Assembly (NCBI RefSeq): GCF_020026925.1
Contig: NZ_JAIQDW010000007.1
Coordinates: forward strand, 1 to 64,000
DNA length: 64,000 bases
Source: Flavobacterium hibisci
GTDB taxonomy: Bacteria > Bacteroidota > Bacteroidia > Flavobacteriales > Flavobacteriaceae
Direction of reading: 5' to 3'
The notes beneath the pieces were generated by a model. The model saw nothing but the letters and a program-made list of their open reading frames with translations, was not told where the DNA came from and made no database searches. The position numbers and the translations under genes were made by a program. This document shows, piece after piece, positions 47,383-57,419 of the stretch (positions are counted from its first letter, which is position 1; each line of letters starts with the position of its first letter).

Positions 47383-47456
47383 TAGCCCTGATCGAAGCGG
47401 CATCCTTTTATGGTGGGGTTCACCATAAAAGATATAGTGGAGAGCAGGATTAGCTT
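47383..47456 (+). repeat. dispersed hairpin repeat, copy C
   Basis: Starts TAGCCCTGATCGAAGCGG and ends GAGCAGGATTAGCTTC. The central hairpin (47405-47431) has arms CTTTTATGGTG and CACCATAAAAG with loop GGGTT. Outer CCTG pairs with CAGG, where copies A and B have CCCG and CGGG. It fills most of the folE-cysS gap. Confidence 0.85.
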
Positions 47457-47476
47457 CTAAAAATTAAATTAAAAAT

Positions 47477-48955
47477 ATGCCTTTATACACTAATCAACAT
47501 CTAAAAATATACAACTCGCTTTCGGGTGAAAAAGAAAATTTCAAACCAATCCATGAAGGAAATGTTGGAATGTATGTTTGCGGACCTACAGTTTACAGCA
47601 ATGTGCACTTAGGAAATGTGAGAACTTTTATGTCTTTTGATGTGATTTTCAGGTATTTTTTACATCTGGGCTACAAAGTACGTTATGTACGTAATATCAC
47701 TGATGTAGGTCATATTGTAGATGATGTTGATGAAGGAGAAGATAAAATTGCGAAAAAAGCACGCTTAGAGCAATTAGAACCTATGGAGGTTGTTCAGCGC
47801 TATACTGTCGATTTTCATGATATCCTGAAAGCCTTCAATTTTTTACCGCCAAGTATTGAACCTACTGCAACTGGACATATTATAGAGCAAATCGAAATCA
47901 TCAAAAAAATAATTGATACCGGAATTGGTTATGAAGCCAACGGATCGGTTTATTTTGATGTTGTAAAATATAATAAAACTAACAATTACGGGATTTTAAG
48001 TGGCAGAAACATAGAAGATATGCTTGCCAATACCCGTGATTTAGATGGCCAGTCAGACAAAAGAAACCCACAGGATTTTGCACTTTGGAAAAAAGCAGAA
48101 CCGGAACATATCATGAGATGGCCTTCTCCCTGGAGCGATGGTTTTCCTGGCTGGCATCTTGAATGTACTGCCATGAGTACAAAATACTTAGGAAATCATT
48201 TTGACATTCATGGAGGCGGAATGGATTTAAAATTCCCACACCACGAATGCGAAATTGCTCAAAACGAAGCCTGCACTGGTCAATCTCCGGTTAATTACTG
48301 GATGCATGCCAATATGCTGACTTTAAACGGCAAGAAAATGGCAAAGTCAACTGGCAATAATATTTTACCGGGCGAGATTTTGAGTGGCGATAATACCGTT
48401 TTAAGTAAGGCATTTTCTGCTTCTGTAACACGTTTTTTCATGTTGCAGGCACATTATAGAAGCATTTTGGATTTTTCTGATGATGCTATAACAGCTGCCG
48501 AAAAAGGATATAAACGATTAATGGAAGCGATTGATGCATTGCCAACTATTTCTGCAGGAAATTCAAGCTCTATTGATTTTGGAACATGGAAACAATTGTG
48601 CTACGACGCCATGAATGACGATTTTAATACGCCAATTTTAATCGCGCAATTATTCGAAGGAGTACGTTATATCAATTTATTAAAAGAAGGAAAAGAAACT
48701 ATTTCTGCCGATGATTTAAAATCATTTTCAACAGCAATTAATGCTTTCGTATTTGATGTTTTAGGTTTAAGCGACGAGAAGGCTGCTGACAGCAATAACG
48801 ATAAATTAGAAGGTGTAGTAAACATGCTGATCGAAATGAGAAATCAGGCCAGAGCTGATAAAAATTTTGCTCTTTCTGACCAAATCAGGGATCAGTTAAT
48901 TGCTTTAGGAATTCAATTAAAGGACGGAAAAGAAGGTACCACCTTTTCAATATAA
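47477..48955 (+). CDS. cysS: cysteine--tRNA ligase
   Basis: This 492-residue class I synthetase charges tRNA-Cys. The HIGH-type motif is in [18 protein letters not shown] (first zinc ligand Cys included), the other zinc ligands are in LECTAMS and [10 protein letters not shown], and the KMSKS loop is [11 protein letters not shown]. The C-terminal DALR helical domain (after [12 protein letters not shown]) is complete. The start lies 20 bases after repeat copy C. yidD follows with 21 bases between, so the two may be cotranscribed. Confidence 0.97.
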   Translation: MPLYTNQHLKIYNSLSGEKENFKPIHEGNVGMYVCGPTVYSNVHLGNVRTFMSFDVIFRYFLHLGYKVRYVRNITDVGHIVDDVDEGEDKIAKKARLEQLEPMEVVQRYTVDFHDILKAFNFLPPSIEPTATGHIIEQIEIIKKIIDTGIGYEANGSVYFDVVKYNKTNNYGILSGRNIEDMLANTRDLDGQSDKRNPQDFALWKKAEPEHIMRWPSPWSDGFPGWHLECTAMSTKYLGNHFDIHGGGMDLKFPHHECEIAQNEACTGQSPVNYWMHANMLTLNGKKMAKSTGNNILPGEILSGDNTVLSKAFSASVTRFFMLQAHYRSILDFSDDAITAAEKGYKRLMEAIDALPTISAGNSSSIDFGTWKQLCYDAMNDDFNTPILIAQLFEGVRYINLLKEGKETISADDLKSFSTAINAFVFDVLGLSDEKAADSNNDKLEGVVNMLIEMRNQARADKNFALSDQIRDQLIALGIQLKDGKEGTTFSI

Positions 48956-48976
48956 ATCAGTTATTTCTAATAAATC

Positions 48977-49216
48977 ATGAAAGTCACCACTCCATTTGTT
49001 TTATTAGTACGCTTTTATCAAAACGCCATTTCGCCATTTACACCGGCCTCATGCAGGTTTGAGCCTACATGTTCAAGCTATATGATTGAAGCCTTACAAA
49101 AACACGGATTATTTCATGGAGGGTATTTGGGAATAAAACGCATTTTAAGCTGTCATCCCTGGGGAAAAACAGGTTATGACCCAGTTCCTGAAAAAAAATG
49201 TTCGCATAAACATTAA
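48977..49216 (+). CDS. yidD: membrane protein insertion efficiency factor YidD
   Basis: A 79-residue YidD protein, the usual family length. The core [20 protein letters not shown] and the later [20 protein letters not shown] are diagnostic, including the three conserved Cys. An amphipathic N-terminal helix ([18 protein letters not shown]) associates with the inner membrane. It helps YidC-dependent insertion of membrane proteins. In many bacteria it lies by rnpA and yidC; here it is between cysS and lgt, 21 and 64 bases away. Confidence 0.94.
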   Translation: MKVTTPFVLLVRFYQNAISPFTPASCRFEPTCSSYMIEALQKHGLFHGGYLGIKRILSCHPWGKTGYDPVPEKKCSHKH

Positions 49217-49280
49217 CTTTTATTAATGACTAACTCTGTTTTAAATATTTATTTTTACAATTAACAAAACACAATATTAC

Positions 49281-50213
49281 ATGACACACGCCTTAAATAT
49301 CGTTTGGAATCCTTCTGAGGGAATTGATTTAGGATTTTTTATGATTCGCTATTACAGTCTAATGTTCGTAATTGCTTTTGGTTTAGGATGGCTCCTGATG
49401 AAAAAGATGTTCGAGCGCGAAAACGAATCAATCGACAAACTGGATTCATTATTTGTCTGGACAGTTTTAGCAACTTTAATTGGCGCCCGTTTGGGACATG
49501 TTTTATTCTATGACTGGGAATATTTTAGAAATCATTTACTGGAGATCTTTTTACCATTTAAACTTGAACCTGAATTTCAATTTACCGGATTTCAGGGACT
49601 AGCAAGTCATGGCGCTGCCATTGCTATTATAATTGCGATGTATTACTACAGCAAAATGATCCTAAAGCGCCCGTTATTGTGGATTTTAGACCGAGTAGTC
49701 ATTCCGGTAGCAAGCGGCGCTATTTTTGTACGTATCGGAAATTTTATGAATTCTGAGATTATAGGAAACGAAACCACTTCTGCATTTGGAATTCGCTTTT
49801 TACACGATACGTTTAGCAAAAGCGAAGCTGTAAATGCTACTCAAATTGCAAATCCTGCAGATGCTTACACCGCAATTGCAACTGACCCAAAATTTGCAGA
49901 TTTATTAGCTCAGGTTCCTGCCAAACACCCAACACAATTATATGAAGCGTTCTGCTATATTTTTGTATTCGCCATTTTATACTTCTTATACTGGAAAACA
50001 AATGCAAGACTTAAATCAGGGTATTTATTTGGCTTATTTTTGGTTCTTTTATTTGTAGTAAGATTTATAGTAGAATTTGTAAAAGAAAGTCAGGGCGGTT
50101 TTGAAAGCACATTAGGCTATTTCTCAACCGGACAATGGCTAAGCATCCCTTTTATCATAATCGGTCTTTTCTTCATCATCAGAGCACAAAGAAATCCTTT
50201 AGCAGCTTCTTAA
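49281..50213 (+). CDS. lgt: prolipoprotein diacylglyceryl transferase
   Basis: This 310-residue inner-membrane enzyme moves diacylglycerol from phosphatidylglycerol to the lipobox Cys of prolipoproteins. The signature is VRIGNFMNSEIIGNET, and the essential His-Gly region is in GLASHGAAIAI. About seven membrane segments are visible, including YYSLMFVIAFGLGWLL and GYLFGLFLVLLFVVRFIVEF. An insert of about 40 residues (FLHDTFSKSEAVNATQIANP and on) after the signature is longer than in E. coli. It acts on the lipoproteins seen elsewhere in the window. Confidence 0.96.
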   Translation: MTHALNIVWNPSEGIDLGFFMIRYYSLMFVIAFGLGWLLMKKMFERENESIDKLDSLFVWTVLATLIGARLGHVLFYDWEYFRNHLLEIFLPFKLEPEFQFTGFQGLASHGAAIAIIIAMYYYSKMILKRPLLWILDRVVIPVASGAIFVRIGNFMNSEIIGNETTSAFGIRFLHDTFSKSEAVNATQIANPADAYTAIATDPKFADLLAQVPAKHPTQLYEAFCYIFVFAILYFLYWKTNARLKSGYLFGLFLVLLFVVRFIVEFVKESQGGFESTLGYFSTGQWLSIPFIIIGLFFIIRAQRNPLAAS

Positions 50214-50231
50214 CACAAATCAAAAATTATA

Positions 50232-50268
50232 TAATGCCCGATATTTTCAAATATTGGGCATTTTTTTT
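50232..50268 (+). terminator. terminator after lgt
   Basis: AATGCCC-GATATTT pairs with AAATATTGGGCATT across a two-base loop, then eight T. It ends the cysS-yidD-lgt unit. Confidence 0.8.
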
Positions 50269-50334
50269 ACAGAAAAGTATCTGATAATGTAAATATTATT
50301 AGAAGCAGGCACCTCAATTTCCATAACAACTTTT

Positions 50335-50402
50335 GTCCTGCTCTCCGCTGTATCTTTTATACCGAACCCCGGCATAAAAGGATACCGCTTCGATCAGGGC
50401 TA
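50335..50402 (-). repeat. dispersed hairpin repeat, copy D (inverted)
   Basis: On the minus strand it starts TAGCCCTGATCGAAGCGG and ends GGAGAGCAGGAC, shorter at its 3' end than the other copies. Hairpin at 50354-50380: arms CTTTTATGCCG and CGGTATAAAAG, loop GGGTT. Compared with copies B and C, both partners of an inner pair are swapped. Confidence 0.8.
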
Positions 50403-50445
50403 AATTAGATGTTTTGTTTCAAAAAACATTTCTAAAAAAAATATT

Positions 50446-50835
50446 TTAAATAAAACATTTCTCAATATCTTTCAAAAACTCATCTAACGCAAATTTTTTC
50501 ATTTTTTTGTTACTCAAAACCCCCTTTGACTGTATTAAAAATTCTTGACGAAAATCTTTATCGTCTGTTCTGTGTTTGCTTAAAAAAAGGATCAAATTCA
50601 ACTTTTAATTCATATTCTACAGCGGGCTCTTTTCTTAATATTTTTAAAGGTCTTGCCATAAAAAAGGTTCAAAACCTTTTGACACACAAATTACACCAAT
50701 GTATATTTTCTCTATTTCAGAATCATACTTTTTTTCAGCCAAACATTTATTTAAAGCACCTTCTAAATCATTAACTATTAACGTATCCTCAAAAATAAAT
50801 TCTCTTGAAAACTGTGTTCCAATGCTAAACTCCAT
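50446..50835 (-). pseudogene. pseudogene of about 128 codons with two frameshifts
   Basis: Three frames join into one protein. It begins MEFSIGTQFSREFIFEDTLI (ATG at 50835; a TTG four codons earlier is possible) and runs to ICVSKGFEPF. It continues in a second frame as MARPLKILRKEPAVEYELKV to FDPFF, and in a third as DDKDFRQEFLIQSKG to LDEFLKDIEKCFI with a stop at 50446. The breaks are in T/A runs near 50655 and 50590. I do not recognise the family; size and style recall small immunity proteins, but nothing proves it. Confidence 0.6.
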
Positions 50836-50910
50836 AATTTTTATCAAATATTAATTTCTTCTTGACTGGTAATACATTCACCAAATTTCTCTTTCAATTC
50901 AAATATAAAC

Positions 50911-50943
50911 AAAAAAAGATCCAGCTTTCACTGGATCTTTTCT
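50911..50943 (-). terminator. terminator after secDF
   Basis: AAAAGATCCAG pairs with CTGGATCTTTT across a six-base loop, with T-rich sequence on the minus strand beyond. Confidence 0.8.
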
Positions 50944-50963
50944 CTATATAAAACTAAGGTTAA

Positions 50964-53939
50964 TTAAACCTTATTATTATGCTTGTCTTCAATTGTGTGT
51001 TTCTCATCAGAAGAAATCGTATCAACCAATACAGGTGTAGCGATAAACAATGACGAATATGTACCTACAATAATACCAATTAACATGGCAAATATAAATC
51101 CTCTGATTGACTCACCACCAAAGATGAACATGGTTAATAATACAATGATCATCATTAATGAAGTATTCAATGTTCTTGACAATGTAGTATTAATAGAAGC
51201 GTTTACGATATCTTCGAAACTTCCTTTACGATTTCCGATAATAAACTCTCTAACCCTGTCGAATACAATTACGGTATCGTTCATAGAATAACCTATTACG
51301 GTTAGAATCGCAGCGATAAAGTGCTGATCCATTTCCATGTGGAAAGGCATGAATTTATAACATAAAGAGTAAATTCCTAATACAAAAATTACATCATGCG
51401 CAACGGCTGCAATCGCACCTAAAGAGTACTGCCATTTACGGAAAGATACCATTAAGTATAAGAAAATAACTGCCATTGCACCAAGAACTGCCCAGTACGA
51501 ATTTGTTTTGATATCTTCAGAGATTGAAGCTCCTACTTTAGAAGCCTGTAAAACTCCTATTTTTTTACCATCATAAGTATTTGTAAATTTCTCATAAGAA
51601 ACATTAGGGAAATATTTCGCTAAAGCCTTGTATAATTTTTGATTTACTTCTTCATCAACAGCTACTCCATCTTCTTTAATTTTGTATTTCGTAGTGATTT
51701 TTAACTGATCATCGTCACCTAAAATTTTAGCTTCAACCGGAGTTCCGAAAGCAGCAGATAATTCATCTGAAATTACAGTTGCATCAACTGGTTTTTCAAA
51801 TTTAACCTGGAAAGTTCTACCTCCAACAAAATCCACGCCTTCATCTAATCCATTAACAAAGAAAATAGAAATTAAACTTACTACAACTACAATAGAAGAG
51901 AAGATGTAAGTGAATTTTTTGATTTTAATAAAATCAAAGTGAAAATTAGTAAACCAGTTTTTAGTGATATTTGTAGAGAACGTTAAATCTCCTTTTCCAG
52001 CAATATTTCTGTCAATAAAAATTCTTGCAATAAAAATTGAAGTAAACAATGAAGTTACGATACCAATAAGCAATGTTAAAGCAAAACCTTTAATTGGACC
52101 TGTACCAAAAATAAACAAAATTGCTCCTGTCAATACGTGTGTAACGTTGGCATCAATAATAGAACGCATTGCACCGTGCCATCCGTAAGACGCTGTAACA
52201 GCTTCAGATAATGACTTACCTTCTCGTAATTCTTCTTTTGCCCTTTCAAATATAATAATGTTCGCATCTACCGCAGTACCTAATGTTAATACGATACCTG
52301 CAATACCCGGTAATGTTAATACAAAACCAAAACTAGCCATAATTCCGAATAAGAAAAGCAAGTTTAATAATAATGCAAGATTAGCATACCAACCCGCTTT
52401 ACCATAATAGAATACCATCCATCCGCAAACTAATAAAAATCCTAATATAGAAGAAATTGTTCCCGCATCGATTGCAGCCTGTCCTAAAGATGGACCTACA
52501 ACAGTAGATTGAATAATATCTGCAGAAGCCGGTAATTTACCCGCATTCAATACGTTTGCTAAATCTTTCGTTTCAGCTACATCAAAAGAACCTGTAATTT
52601 CAGATCTTCCTCCTGCGATTGGTCCGCTAGTTACCCCTGGTGCAGAATAAACTACATTATCCAGAACAATAGCGATATAACTTTTTTGAGAAAAAGCTCT
52701 TCCTGTCAATTCTTCCCAAATTTTTGCTCCCTGACTGTTCATTTGCATAGAAACAGCTGGTTTTCCTAATTGGTCAAAAGTATCTTTTGCATCTGTAACA
52801 ACACCACCACTCATAGCAGGAGCGTTATCTCTGTTTCCTTTTAAAGCGTATAATTCTACAGCTTCAATATCTTTTCCTTTTGCATCTTTAGTAGTAGTTG
52901 GCTTGCTCCATACAAATTTTGCATTGTGTTGGTCAGCAGCCAATAAGATCCTGATTTCAGGTCTCTTAAAATACTCATTAACAACAGCAGTATCTTTTGG
53001 AGCGAAGTAACCTAAAACAGGTCCACCACCCTGGCCAATCATTTTGTCAAATAATGGATTATTTCCTTTTTTAGTATCAAGTGAATCTTTTGCATCTGTT
53101 AACAATGCATTCAATGAATCTTTTGCAACAGCTTTAGTTTCTGTTTTTTTGATTTCAGTCTTTTTTAAAGCCTCATTAGTAGCCACTAAGAAGTTTCCAA
53201 TTTCTTCAATTTTAAAAGTTTCCCAAAACTCTAATTGAGCTTTCCCTCCTAATAATTTCTTGATTCTGTCAACATCTTTAGCACCTGGAAGTTCTACTAA
53301 AATTCTTCCTGTTTCACCTAATTTCTGAACGTTTGGCTGAGTAACACCAAATTTATCTATACGCTCCCTTAGTACTTTAAAAGCACTTTCAACAGACTCA
53401 TCAACTTTTCTTTTAATTACTTTTTGAGCTTGCGCATCAGACATTTGAAAATCGATACCACCTTCTCCCTGTAAGCTTCTGTTTGCAAAAATATCAGGTG
53501 AAGCCAGCTTCACACTTCCTTTAGAATTTGCATCAAAAGCTTCAAAAAACTTATTTAAATAGGTTTTATTTCCTTCTAAATTTGCACTTGCATCGGCTAA
53601 TGATTTGTTAAAAACAGGGTTCTTAGAATTATTAGCCAAACCTTTCAAAACATCTTTAATAGAAATTTGAAGAATCACGTTGATTCCTCCTTCTAAGTCA
53701 AGACCTTTATTTAACTGTTTGTTTTTTACTTCATTATAAGTAAAATCTGTAAAACCAAGATCAAAAACTTTTACTTTGCCAATAGAATCTAAATATTTTA
53801 ATTCTTTATCAGGATTATCTCCTGCAAAAGCTTTAGCTTCCTCTTTGACATTATTTGCCACAAAAGTGAAAGAAAGTTGGTAAATACTTACCAATGCAAA
53901 TAGAATTGCGAAAAATTTAATAAGTCCTTTATTCTGCAT
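50964..53939 (-). CDS. secDF: protein translocase subunit SecDF (fused)
   Basis: A 991-residue fusion of SecD and SecF, standard in Bacteroidota. The SecD half has the first motif KGLDLEGGINVILQISIKD, a very large periplasmic region (about 60-500) and TLGTAVDANIIIFERAKEEL. The SecF half has DEGVDFVGGRTFQVKF and IGYSMNDTVIVFDRVREF. Twelve membrane segments are expected. It uses the proton gradient to pull translocating proteins out on the periplasmic side, so it supports export of all signal-peptide proteins here, including T9SS substrates. A good promoter lies upstream (54067-54097). Confidence 0.96.
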   Translation of the reverse strand: MQNKGLIKFFAILFALVSIYQLSFTFVANNVKEEAKAFAGDNPDKELKYLDSIGKVKVFDLGFTDFTYNEVKNKQLNKGLDLEGGINVILQISIKDVLKGLANNSKNPVFNKSLADASANLEGNKTYLNKFFEAFDANSKGSVKLASPDIFANRSLQGEGGIDFQMSDAQAQKVIKRKVDESVESAFKVLRERIDKFGVTQPNVQKLGETGRILVELPGAKDVDRIKKLLGGKAQLEFWETFKIEEIGNFLVATNEALKKTEIKKTETKAVAKDSLNALLTDAKDSLDTKKGNNPLFDKMIGQGGGPVLGYFAPKDTAVVNEYFKRPEIRILLAADQHNAKFVWSKPTTTKDAKGKDIEAVELYALKGNRDNAPAMSGGVVTDAKDTFDQLGKPAVSMQMNSQGAKIWEELTGRAFSQKSYIAIVLDNVVYSAPGVTSGPIAGGRSEITGSFDVAETKDLANVLNAGKLPASADIIQSTVVGPSLGQAAIDAGTISSILGFLLVCGWMVFYYGKAGWYANLALLLNLLFLFGIMASFGFVLTLPGIAGIVLTLGTAVDANIIIFERAKEELREGKSLSEAVTASYGWHGAMRSIIDANVTHVLTGAILFIFGTGPIKGFALTLLIGIVTSLFTSIFIARIFIDRNIAGKGDLTFSTNITKNWFTNFHFDFIKIKKFTYIFSSIVVVVSLISIFFVNGLDEGVDFVGGRTFQVKFEKPVDATVISDELSAAFGTPVEAKILGDDDQLKITTKYKIKEDGVAVDEEVNQKLYKALAKYFPNVSYEKFTNTYDGKKIGVLQASKVGASISEDIKTNSYWAVLGAMAVIFLYLMVSFRKWQYSLGAIAAVAHDVIFVLGIYSLCYKFMPFHMEMDQHFIAAILTVIGYSMNDTVIVFDRVREFIIGNRKGSFEDIVNASINTTLSRTLNTSLMMIIVLLTMFIFGGESIRGFIFAMLIGIIVGTYSSLFIATPVLVDTISSDEKHTIEDKHNNKV

Positions 53940-54066
53940 TATTACTAAAAATTAATTATGTTTTATTGTTTGTTTTTGCTTTAAATTCCCATAAAATAAG
54001 CCCTGACATGAGTTTTTAAAACTAAAAAATCGTGATCACGAATTACAACATTTTTTTTAAACCGAG

Positions 54067-54097
54067 CAAATATATAATTCTCGAAAAGATTAAACAA
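54067..54097 (-). promoter_or_regulatory. secDF promoter
   Basis: Minus strand: TTG at 54095-54097, exactly 20 bases, then TATATTTG at 54067-54074. The transcript would carry a leader of roughly 115-120 bases. Confidence 0.7.
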
Positions 54098-54117
54098 TTT
54101 ATTTATTAATTAATCTC

Positions 54118-54147
54118 AAAAAAAAGACTGCAAAAGTGCAGCCTTTT
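54118..54147 (-). terminator. terminator after mdh
   Basis: On the minus strand AAGGCTGCA pairs with TGCAGTCTT across a four-base loop, followed by a run of T. Confidence 0.75.
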
Positions 54148-54166
54148 CCTTTTTTTTCGATATTTT

Positions 54167-55102
54167 TTATACTAAAATCGATTTCAGGGCATCATTCATC
54201 CCCCTAACTGCATCTGCGCTTTTAGCAAACAAAGCTTTTTCTTCTTCGTTTAAGTGAATTTCTAAAATTTGTTCAACCCCGTTTTTACCAATTATGCAGG
54301 GCACCCCAATACATATATCTTTTTGTCCGTATTCTCCATCTACATAGACAGAGCAGGCTATCATTTTTTTCTGGTCATTTAAAATACTGTCCACCAAAAA
54401 AGCAACTGAAGCTCCAGGGGCATACCATGCAGACGTACCTAAAAGCCCTGTTAGAGTGGCTCCTCCAACCATTGTATCGGCAGCTACTTTTTGCAACACA
54501 TCTTCTGAAAGAAATTCAGTTACCGGTATTCCGTTATAGGATGCCAGACGGGTTAACGGAATCATAGTTGTATCGCCATGACCGCCAATTACCATTGCTG
54601 AAATATCATTTGCAGGTTTATCCAAAGCCAAAGAAAGATAAGTTCTGAATCGGGAGCTGTCTAATGCCCCTCCCATACCTATAATTCTATTTTTAGGCAA
54701 TCCCGTAGATTTTAAAGCCAGATATGTCATCGTATCCATAGGGTTAGAAACCATAACGATAATGGTATTAGGCGAATATTTCAATACATTTTCAGCAACT
54801 GTTTTTACAATTCCTGCATTTATACCAATTAATTCTTCACGAGTCATTCCCGGTTTTCTTGGAATTCCAGATGTTATTACTACTACATCACTTCCTGCGG
54901 TTTTCGAATAATCGTTTGTAACACCTGACACATGCGTATTAAAACCTGTATTCGTTGCACATTGCATAATATCCAACGCCTTACCTTCGGCAAAACCTTC
55001 TTTAATATCCAACAATACTACTTCGCTGGCTATTCCTCTATAAGAAATAACATCTGCACAAGTGGCTCCAACATTTCCTGCTCCTACAATGGTAACTTTC
55101 AT
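54167..55102 (-). CDS. mdh: malate dehydrogenase (LDH-like type)
   Basis: This 311-residue NAD-dependent enzyme interconverts malate and oxaloacetate. The Rossmann motif is VGAGNVGATCADVISYRG, the NAD-selecting acid is in VVLLDIKEG, the substrate Arg that separates malate from lactate enzymes is in SGIPRKPGMTREEL, and the catalytic His is in IGGHGDTTMIPL. It is cytoplasmic, of the tetrameric LDH-like class. A palindromic repeat (55139-55195) lies in its upstream gap, and gyrB is the next gene upstream on the same strand. Confidence 0.96.
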   Translation of the reverse strand: MKVTIVGAGNVGATCADVISYRGIASEVVLLDIKEGFAEGKALDIMQCATNTGFNTHVSGVTNDYSKTAGSDVVVITSGIPRKPGMTREELIGINAGIVKTVAENVLKYSPNTIIVMVSNPMDTMTYLALKSTGLPKNRIIGMGGALDSSRFRTYLSLALDKPANDISAMVIGGHGDTTMIPLTRLASYNGIPVTEFLSEDVLQKVAADTMVGGATLTGLLGTSAWYAPGASVAFLVDSILNDQKKMIACSVYVDGEYGQKDICIGVPCIIGKNGVEQILEIHLNEEEKALFAKSADAVRGMNDALKSILV

Positions 55103-55138
55103 ATTTTATACTTTATTGGTTATTAATTAATTTTTCGA

Positions 55139-55195
55139 TAAATCAACAATTCGTTTAATCGTTTAGGTAAATTTAAACAATTAAACGAATTGACG
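55139..55195 (-). repeat. palindromic TTCGTTTAATCG repeat between gyrB and mdh
   Basis: CAATTCGTTTAATCGTTTA (about 55146-55164) pairs with TTAAACAATTAAACGAATTG (about 55172-55191), a stem of about 19 bases with one mismatch. It could end gyrB transcripts or fold in the mdh leader. It shares its arms with elements upstream of valS and gldF. Confidence 0.65.
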
Positions 55196-55206
55196 GTTAA
55201 ATTTTA

Positions 55207-57243
<2,037 letters not shown>

Positions 57244-57343
57244 TTATTAACACAATTGTCTGAAAAATCAAAAAATTATTCCAAAAGCTTACTTTAAATT
57301 CCAATTTTCTTAAATTCCAAATTCTAAAAATAGGAATAGCATA

Positions 57344-57384
57344 AAAAAAGCTGAAATCATTTTTTAAATCATTTCAGCTTTTTT
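57344..57384 (-). terminator. terminator after the AsnB paralogue
   Basis: AAAAAGCTGAAATGATTT pairs with AAATCATTTCAGCTTTTT. A strong symmetrical hairpin with T-rich ends. Confidence 0.8.
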
Positions 57385-57419
57385 GAATTATATAAGTTGG
57401 AATTTAGATTTCCTTGTAT

